The notes under the pieces are model-generated. The model searched no databases and was not told where the DNA came from. It saw only the letters and a list, made by a program, of their open reading frames with translations. The translations under genes were made by a program, and so were the position numbers. Positions 12,516 to 17,385 of a stretch of DNA of 17,385 nt are shown piece by piece (the stretch's first letter is position 1; each line of letters starts with the position of its first letter). The stretch comes from an uncultured Prevotella sp. (GTDB lineage Bacteria > Bacteroidota > Bacteroidia > Bacteroidales > Bacteroidaceae): positions 1 through 17,385 of the forward strand of contig CABSIA010000052.1 in assembly GCA_902477645.1 (NCBI GenBank). Reading direction: 5' to 3'.

Positions 12516-12761
12516 ATGAAAAGCGATTACAAAAAATTAGGTAAATTCATAGCTATCTTGCTCACACTTCTGATAATTCTCATTGCTTTCAACAGCAATG
12601 AGAATACTTTTACGCCCAAAACCCAGATATCAGAAACCGATACAGAAAACTTCTCTGACAATGTATACAACAACACCGAAAATGCGGATAAAGGATTTGG
12701 CAAAACATACAACGCCATGCACGATGACAACCTGATTGAAATAGACAAGCACGTGCACTGA
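12516..12761 (+). CDS. Small single-span membrane protein of unknown function
   Basis: This 81-residue protein is not recognised. It has a short basic N-terminus (MKSDYKKLGK), one hydrophobic helix (about 10-25, FIAILLTLLIILIAF) and a polar, acidic, Asn-rich tail ending in DKHVH; orientation is probably N-in with the tail outside. The start ATG 12516 is fixed by the strong promoter just upstream. A perfect 12-bp hairpin lies inside the coding sequence at 12576-12605, where the helix ends. It has its own promoter and is not obviously in an operon with the M16 gene 180 bp downstream. The excellent promoter argues it is a real gene; the transcript could also matter as RNA. Confidence 0.6.
   Translation: MKSDYKKLGKFIAILLTLLIILIAFNSNENTFTPKTQISETDTENFSDNVYNNTENADKGFGKTYNAMHDDNLIEIDKHVH
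12576..12605 (+). other. Perfect 12-bp hairpin inside the small gene
   Basis: ATTCTCATTGCT, loop TTCAAC, AGCAATGAGAAT, followed by ACTTTT. The stem has no mismatch. It starts 60 nt into the coding sequence. The short T-run after it resembles a weak terminator or attenuator; a protein-level cause for the symmetry is not apparent. Confidence 0.75.
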
Positions 12762-12773
12762 TTAATTTAATTA

Positions 12774-12940
12774 TTAAAGTTTAATGTTTAAAGAAAATAG
12801 CTTTAGTAATATGCAAAAAATAACTTACGCAATAATTGTGTACTATGCGCCCTGAAAGGTAGGAGCAAAAGCATAGTTGCATTTAAACATTTAATATAGA
12901 CATTCCGCATTAAACTCTAAACTATCAACATTAAACTCTC
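12774..12940. repeat. Heptamer blocks flanking the M16 upstream region
   Basis: Two short runs of 7-bp units with a TTAAACT-like consensus: 12774-12794 (TTAAAGT TTAATGT TTAAAGA) after the small gene, and 12910-12937 (TTAAACT CTAAACT ATCAACA TTAAACT) ending 3 bp before the M16 ATG at 12941. Between them is a 7-bp inverted repeat (ACTATGC 12842-12848, GCATAGT 12871-12877) and no convincing promoter (TAGCTTTA at 12798 is a poor match). Confidence 0.65.
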
Positions 12941-14179
12941 ATGAGATACAACACTGCGACATTAAACAACGGACTCAGGGTAATACATCTTCCAAACACG
13001 TCGAAAATCGTTTATTGCGGCTACCAGATAAAAGCCGGCACACGCAATGAGGAGACTGGCGAGGAGGGACTCGCACATTTTTGCGAGCATGTCAGCTTCA
13101 AGGGCACAGAACGCCGCAACTCATACGCCATAATCAACAGTTTGGAGAGTGTAGGCGGCGACCTCAACGCATTCACCAACAAAGAGGACACCGTATTCTA
13201 TTCCGCCATTCCACGCCAGCATTTCATGCGGGCTGTCGACCTGCTCACCGATATTGTTTTCCACAGCACCTACCCACAAACGGAGATTGACAAGGAGGTG
13301 GAGGTTGTATGCGACGAGATTGAGAGCTACAACGACTCGCCTGCCGAGCTTATCTACGACGAGTTTGAGAACATTTTATTCCGTGGACACCCTCTCGGCC
13401 ACAACATTCTCGGCACTGCCGAGAGAGTCAGGAGTTTCACCACCGAGGATGCTAAAAGATTTACCCATAAATTTTACCGCCCCGACAACGCAATATTCTT
13501 TGTTTATGGTGACATAGACTTCAAGAAACTGGTAAAAGCGCTCAATACGGCCCCCCTGCCCCCCGGTGGGGGGTCTACTAAGACCACACTATCATTCAAC
13601 ATACCCCCCACCGGGGGGCAGGGGGGCCGTGACGGTGATATTGTCTTACATCACAACACCCATCAGGCCCACGTCATGATTGGCAACCGGGCATATCCTG
13701 CCAACCACGGGCTGCGCATTCCGCTATATCTTCTCAACAACATCATCGGCGGACCGGGAATGAATGCCCGGCTGAACCTTATACTCCGTGAGCGCCGGGG
13801 GCTCGTTTATTCCGTTGAGAGCAGCATGGTGAGCTATGGCGACACAGGATTGTGGAGCGTTTACTTCGGTTGCGACCACGATGACGTAAAGCGTTGCATC
13901 AGCCTTGTTAAAAATGAGTTGCGGCGATATGCCGGCAAGCCTATCAGCCTTCGCACTCTTAATGCCGCGAAACGGCAGATAAAAGGACAGCTTGCCATAG
14001 CCTGCGACAACAACGAGAGCTTTGCCATAGACTTCGGCAAGAGTTTTCTTCACCTCGGCAGCGAAAAGGATATAGCACGACTGTATGCCGACATCGATGC
14101 CGTAACACCAGAGCAGATACAAAAAGTGGCAAGAGAAATCTTCGATGAAGACACCCTTACCACTTTGATGATTTTGTAG
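12941..14179 (+). CDS. M16 family zinc peptidase (insulinase/processing peptidase-like)
   Basis: This 412-residue M16B-type metallopeptidase likely degrades or processes peptides; no signal peptide is seen, so it is probably cytosolic. The inverted zinc motif HxxEH is HFCEH (46-50): H46 and H50 bind zinc and E49 is the base. The third ligand is expected about 76 residues on, at E126 in EVVCDEIESYND. GGPGMNARLNLILRERRGLVYS is the conserved C-terminal substrate-binding segment. Residues about 203-229 (PLPPGGGSTKTT to PPTGGQGG) are encoded by the 80-bp GC-rich element, in frame, between the two half-domains. Total length is near the family norm, so the element may have replaced a linker rather than only lengthened it. 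Active-site residues are intact, so activity is plausible. Confidence 0.9.
   Translation: MRYNTATLNNGLRVIHLPNTSKIVYCGYQIKAGTRNEETGEEGLAHFCEHVSFKGTERRNSYAIINSLESVGGDLNAFTNKEDTVFYSAIPRQHFMRAVDLLTDIVFHSTYPQTEIDKEVEVVCDEIESYNDSPAELIYDEFENILFRGHPLGHNILGTAERVRSFTTEDAKRFTHKFYRPDNAIFFVYGDIDFKKLVKALNTAPLPPGGGSTKTTLSFNIPPTGGQGGRDGDIVLHHNTHQAHVMIGNRAYPANHGLRIPLYLLNNIIGGPGMNARLNLILRERRGLVYSVESSMVSYGDTGLWSVYFGCDHDDVKRCISLVKNELRRYAGKPISLRTLNAAKRQIKGQLAIACDNNESFAIDFGKSFLHLGSEKDIARLYADIDAVTPEQIQKVAREIFDEDTLTTLMIL
13549..13628. repeat. 80-bp GC-rich inverted element inside the M16 gene
   Basis: The arms 13549-13574 and 13603-13628 are perfect 26-bp inverted repeats (GGCCCCCCTGCCCCCCGGTG then GGGGGT, and its complement) around a 28-bp spacer ending ATTCAACAT. 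Each arm also contains its own mini-palindrome. Architecture and spacer length match the intergenic copy at 9973-10050. It is read through without a stop. Confidence 0.92.
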
Positions 14180-14219
14180 TGGACAGCATTGTGAATAATG
14201 CAGTGTAATTGTCTAATTT

Positions 14220-14249
14220 ACTGCGGCCGCCACATGTAGCGGCCATACA
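14220..14249 (-). repeat. GGCCGCTA palindrome, copy 10
   Basis: CTGCGGCCGCCA, loop CATG, TAGCGGCCATACA; one arm change leaves a single C:A mismatch (G:U on the other strand). It lies between the convergent M16 and secreted protease genes, 41 bp and 16 bp from their stop codons. Confidence 0.85.
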
Positions 14250-14264
14250 GTTTTACCGTAAAAT

Positions 14265-16604
14265 TTACTTCACGGCAACTTTCTTGCCGCCCACAATATA
14301 TAGTCCCTTTGGCAATCCGTCTACGGAGTTGCCGTGGCGCAGCCTCGTTCCGTTGATGGAATATACTCCAGTGGCGGTGTCGCCGGCAGGTTTCTGCACA
14401 GTAGTGGCATCTATACCCAAAGTCCCGGCATCGACAAGTGGCAACTCCTCAGCTGTGAGAATCAGCCAACGCTGAGTCAGCCCAGTACCGCCATTTGAGA
14501 GGTTGAGACCCGATGAGGTTATCGAGCCGTTTGTGTTTGCCGTCATTGTTGCCGGACTCCAGTTGCTTGTCTCAGGATGCAAAATCCAGTAGCCGCGCAG
14601 CTTGTTCTCCGTAACATCCACACGTCCCTTCATCAGCTGCAGGTCGTAGCTTGCCGAAGACTGAGAAGACGCGCGGAACGACGATGAGGTATATGCGATC
14701 CGGTCGCCTGTGGCAACGTTTGTTATCTGATAGTACTGTGTCGTAGGGTCGAAACTGATATACCATGCCGTGCTGTCGTTTTGCAGAGCCTCGTCTGCCG
14801 ACATGGCCACGGTGCGCAGAATACCAGTCTTCCACAGCTTCAGATAGCTTGTAAGGCGGCCACGGCTCTCATCCTCGCTCTTGATGTAATATTTCACTCC
14901 GTCCTCAATATCCTTTGAATAATAAGGTGCGCCATGGTGGGCGTAGCTTGTCTCCAGACCGTCCTCGGCAAGAGCCTGTATTACAAGACCGTTGCCTATA
15001 TACAGCTCCTTGGTGTGGTTGTCCTCGTGTGCGCCGTTTATACCGTAGGGCCACATGTGCTGCGTGTCGCCATTCAGCACACCTGTAGTGTTGTTGTCCC
15101 AGAAGCGTATCACCTCCGTAACTCTGTCGCCAAGCCACTGGCCAGTGCCGTTAGACGATCTGAGAATGTCTTTTGCCCACTGTGTGCCTGCCCATGGAAT
15201 AACTCCCACGCCGTGCAGCATCTCATGAAGTATTGTGCCCGTAGCCTGATATGAGGCGTTGGAGCCTACCCTTATCCATCCGCCATACGAGCAGTCGGCA
15301 GTCGGCACGCCGTCAACAAATCCGCTGCTTATCCTTACGTCCTTTATTGAGGTTAGGTCGTTCCAATAGCCTACAGCCTCCTCTGTGGCATTCTTAATTC
15401 TGTTGTACTGTTCTGCGGTACCTCCGTCGCGCACCTCATACGCTACACGTCCCTTAGGCAGCGTGTAGAGTTTTGTCTGCTTGCCGTATGCCACATTGCC
15501 GTTTACAGACTCTACAAATGGGCGGACAAAATATTTTGTGCCAGGCTCCAGGTTCTGTTTCCAGTATATGGTGCCGTTGTTAGACAGTGTAGACTCGTTT
15601 ACCAAATCGTCGACAGTAGGATTCTCCGCCTTGCTGAATGCAAAACCCTGCCGCGATACCAATGATGCGTCTACACCCGAAACCGTCATTCTTCCGAATG
15701 CCATCGTAGCGCCACGCGCATATCCCTTATCAGTAGAAATCACTACATCGCGAACCCACTGATAGTTTGATATGGCCACAGAAAGCTGGGCTATCATATT
15801 TTTCAGACTGGCAACAGATACCCCCGCATCGGCCATGAGGTTGTTGGCGTCGGCTATAGCAGCCCGCAACTCGTCGGCAGCATTGCCCTGTCCGTCGCCA
15901 AGCACGTCTGTAGCTTCGGCAATAAGCTCTTCAAGTTTTTCCTTCTTTACCGCAATGTCGGCGTCGCCGAGCGGAGTGTCACGGTAGAGCTTCACCCAGT
16001 CGAGGAATATCACCGTTCCGGCTGTCTTGTTCGACGAATATCCTACCCACAGGTCGCCGGCAGTTGTCTCGTCCAAAGTAAAGTTCACGGTGTCCGTAAC
16101 CCATTCGTTCTCAGGGAATACACGCAGTTTCGAGGCGAAAGTTCCCCTTGCCGGTTTCCACCTCAACATCGATGTTATGCTCGTCTGGCTTGACGTGTTG
16201 CGTGATGCAGCCACGATGGTGTAGTTGCCCGGCGGCAAAACGATGTTCTGAAACAGCGTGTACTTGCTGACCGAACTTACGTAGAATGCGGCCATGCCGT
16301 CCTCAGCCTCGGTCTCTCCATACCCGGCTGCAGGCACAGATATGCCGCAGATTGTTGCAGCGGTGCCCTTCTGCACCGTAGCCATAACGCCCTTTCTCGA
16401 CTGACTGGGACTGTAAAGCTCCCATCCTTCGGGCACCGTCTGCGTTACAGGCTCCACGTTGCCCTCGTCGCCTACGGCATAGTCGTATCTGCCACTAAAA
16501 GTGTTGTGGAAAAGATATCCGTCAGAGATATCGTAGGTCTGGGCATAAGACATTGCCACGCTGCCAGCCGACAACATTGTAAAAAGTAGGGTTTTCAGTT
16601 TCAT
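14265..16604 (-). CDS. Secreted multidomain putative zinc metalloprotease
   Basis: This 779-residue exported protein has a type I signal peptide (MKLKTLLFTMLSAGSVAMSYA, cut near 21). In order: a beta-sandwich, carbohydrate-module-like region (about 25-208, ending IFLDWVKLYR), a FIVAR-like helical segment (about 218-282), an Fn3-like domain (about 286-383), the catalytic region with HEMLHGVGV (460-468), a ricin-like beta-trefoil (about 570-717, with QRW near its end) and a short tail ending GLYIVGGKKVAVK, a common Bacteroidales C-terminus. HExxH gives H460, E461 and H464. The metzincin pattern HExxHxxGxxH holds to the Gly, but the third His is a Pro (470); H516, H526 or H530 could substitute. 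Lectin modules suggest a glycoprotein or mucin target. A clear promoter lies 60-90 bp upstream. Protease activity is inferred, not certain. Confidence 0.78.
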   Translation of the reverse strand: MKLKTLLFTMLSAGSVAMSYAQTYDISDGYLFHNTFSGRYDYAVGDEGNVEPVTQTVPEGWELYSPSQSRKGVMATVQKGTAATICGISVPAAGYGETEAEDGMAAFYVSSVSKYTLFQNIVLPPGNYTIVAASRNTSSQTSITSMLRWKPARGTFASKLRVFPENEWVTDTVNFTLDETTAGDLWVGYSSNKTAGTVIFLDWVKLYRDTPLGDADIAVKKEKLEELIAEATDVLGDGQGNAADELRAAIADANNLMADAGVSVASLKNMIAQLSVAISNYQWVRDVVISTDKGYARGATMAFGRMTVSGVDASLVSRQGFAFSKAENPTVDDLVNESTLSNNGTIYWKQNLEPGTKYFVRPFVESVNGNVAYGKQTKLYTLPKGRVAYEVRDGGTAEQYNRIKNATEEAVGYWNDLTSIKDVRISSGFVDGVPTADCSYGGWIRVGSNASYQATGTILHEMLHGVGVIPWAGTQWAKDILRSSNGTGQWLGDRVTEVIRFWDNNTTGVLNGDTQHMWPYGINGAHEDNHTKELYIGNGLVIQALAEDGLETSYAHHGAPYYSKDIEDGVKYYIKSEDESRGRLTSYLKLWKTGILRTVAMSADEALQNDSTAWYISFDPTTQYYQITNVATGDRIAYTSSSFRASSQSSASYDLQLMKGRVDVTENKLRGYWILHPETSNWSPATMTANTNGSITSSGLNLSNGGTGLTQRWLILTAEELPLVDAGTLGIDATTVQKPAGDTATGVYSINGTRLRHGNSVDGLPKGLYIVGGKKVAVK

Positions 16605-16665
16605 AATTACAGTATTTGGTTGAGATAATAATTGATAGTTATTGCCAAAACATTTTTTTAGAATG

Positions 16666-16697
16666 CAAATATAGTCGAAAATCTACAAATCTGCAAA
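16666..16697 (-). promoter_or_regulatory. Promoter of the secreted metalloprotease gene
   Basis: On the minus strand TTTG (16694-16697), 20 bp, then TATATTTG (16666-16673) followed by CATTCTAAAAAAA. The initial transcribed sequence TTTGYATTCTAAAAAAA is shared with the PfkB promoter at 12320-12337. Confidence 0.8.
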
Positions 16698-16808
16698 TTT
16701 AAAATATAATTTTCACCTAAAAACCCACGGCTCTTTCATTTACCCTGCATTATTTTTAAAACAAATGTGATTTCTCGGGGGTCACTTGTTAAAACGGCTG
16801 TTTTTAAC

Positions 16809-16896
16809 GCAAACGGCCTCAATGCCCAACGCAACCGCTTTCAAAGGCAAATGAAGCCGTTTGCGATGGCACTTGAAGCCGTTTGCATTTTTTCCT
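16809..16896. repeat. Imperfect 22-bp repeats upstream of the secreted protease
   Basis: Related 12-mers begin at exactly 22-bp steps: GCAAACGGCCTC (16809), GCAACCGCTTTC (16831), GAAGCCGTTTGC (16853) and GAAGCCGTTTGC (16875). The last two are identical and are near-complements of the first (11 of 12), so the block can also fold. It lies in the 368-bp gap between the protease and the DUF3332 gene, 110 bp or more upstream of the protease promoter. Apart from that promoter and this block, nothing else is recognised in the gap. Confidence 0.6.
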
Positions 16897-16972
16897 GGTT
16901 TCCTGGCTGTTTTTGGATCTTTCCAATAAATTTTCACTTACCCCCCAAAAAAACTGGCGCAGGAAACAAAAA

Positions 16973-17385
16973 TTATCTCAAAGCCCAAAACATTCCCTTG
17001 CCGGCAGCCTCAGAAACCTGATAAACACCAGCCTCGTTGAGGGCTACGTCCATGGACTCGCCATTGACCTGCACCTTGATGGTGCCGTCGGCGTTGAAAC
17101 GGAACATCTCAACTGTCTTGCCGTCCTGAACCTGCGACCAAGAGTCTGTAGCCTTGTCGTAGACGAATGCAACCATCTCGCCCGTCGGGGTCTTTATCTC
17201 GTAACCGTCGTTAAGAATCTTCACGGCATAGTATTTTCCGTCCTGTCCCATCACGTCAATGGTCTTGCCCACATTTTGCGCCATAGGATTGCTGCCGCTC
17301 CAGAACTCAATAGTATTGAAAATAAAGAGGTCGGCAACAGAGCAAACGGCGTATGCTGGAGAAATTACTATGAAAAGTATCTCGT
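16973..17385 (-). CDS. DUF3332 family protein, 5' end outside the window
   Basis: The reading frame is open from the right edge of the window to the stop at 16973, so the gene is truncated by the window. An internal Met at 17284 is not the start: upstream of it the frame encodes a hydrophobic stretch (ILFIVISPAYAVCSVADLFI) and NTIEFWSGSNP, the conserved membrane and IEFW region of DUF3332. After it come about 100 soluble residues with GKYYAVKILNDGYEIKTPTG and WSQVQDGKTVEMFRF, rich in beta-strand pattern. Family members are small membrane-anchored or lipoprotein-like proteins of unknown function, usually with a lipobox in the part not seen here. The 368 bp downstream carry no gene. Confidence 0.78.
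   Translation of the reverse strand, partial: EILFIVISPAYAVCSVADLFIFNTIEFWSGSNPMAQNVGKTIDVMGQDGKYYAVKILNDGYEIKTPTGEMVAFVYDKATDSWSQVQDGKTVEMFRFNADGTIKVQVNGESMDVALNEAGVYQVSEAAGKGMFWALR

Noticed and set aside
12842..12877. 7-bp inverted repeat before the M16 gene as a riboswitch or terminator
   Set aside because: A short stem with a 22-nt loop in AT-rich DNA is expected by chance at this frequency and no T-run or known motif accompanies it.

Overview
The window looks like chromosomal DNA from a Bacteroidales bacterium, most likely Prevotellaceae or a close relative. The basis is: protein families typical of that order (DUF3332, DUF6057 beside a PD40 lipoprotein with a CxxCH motif, DbpA-type DEAD-box helicase, a secreted protease with a short GLYIVGGKKVAVK-type tail), promoters of the Bacteroidetes type (TTTG, about 19-21 nt, TAnnTTTG), and almost no Shine-Dalgarno sequences. 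No rRNA, tRNA, transposase, integrase or CRISPR array is visible.

Layout. 70-157 holds a broken duplicate of the 3' part of a HAD phosphatase gene, and 162-1352 (-) an AAA_14/DUF4143 ATPase preceded by a 22-bp repeat array. The intact HAD gene follows at 1608-2270 (-). 2359-5843 (-) is a two-gene operon, DUF6057 membrane protein then PD40/CxxCH lipoprotein, closed by a clear terminator. 5984-7885 (-) is a DEAD-box helicase divergent from a LOG-family gene at 8072-8614 (+). 8732-12313 (-) carries, in transcription order, a PfkB sugar kinase, an FprA-type flavodiiron protein and a DAACS symporter. 12516-14179 (+) has a small membrane protein and an M16 peptidase. 14265-16604 (-) is a large secreted putative metalloprotease, and a DUF3332 gene (-) runs off the right edge.

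Most genes are ordinary household or accessory genes. The unusual content is the small-repeat layer. (1) Ten copies of a 30-45 bp palindrome with GGCCGCTA/TAGCGGCC arms lie mostly between genes, six of them as three head-to-head pairs. One is read in frame inside the helicase, and one supplies the last residues and stop codon of the LOG protein. (2) An 80-bp GC-rich element with 26-bp arms and a 28-bp spacer occurs twice, once between genes and once in frame inside the M16 peptidase. (3) Heptamer arrays end 3 nt before the start codons of the symporter and the M16 gene. (4) Two unrelated-looking arrays share a 22-bp period. Together these suggest a genome colonised by small palindromic elements that can be tolerated as protein-coding inserts, comparable in principle with REP/BIME elements and with Rickettsia palindromic elements. 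No mobilising enzyme for them is present here.

The phosphatase duplication around the ATPase suggests that the ATPase gene arrived by a recombination event that left a damaged copy of the HAD 3' end on its far side.
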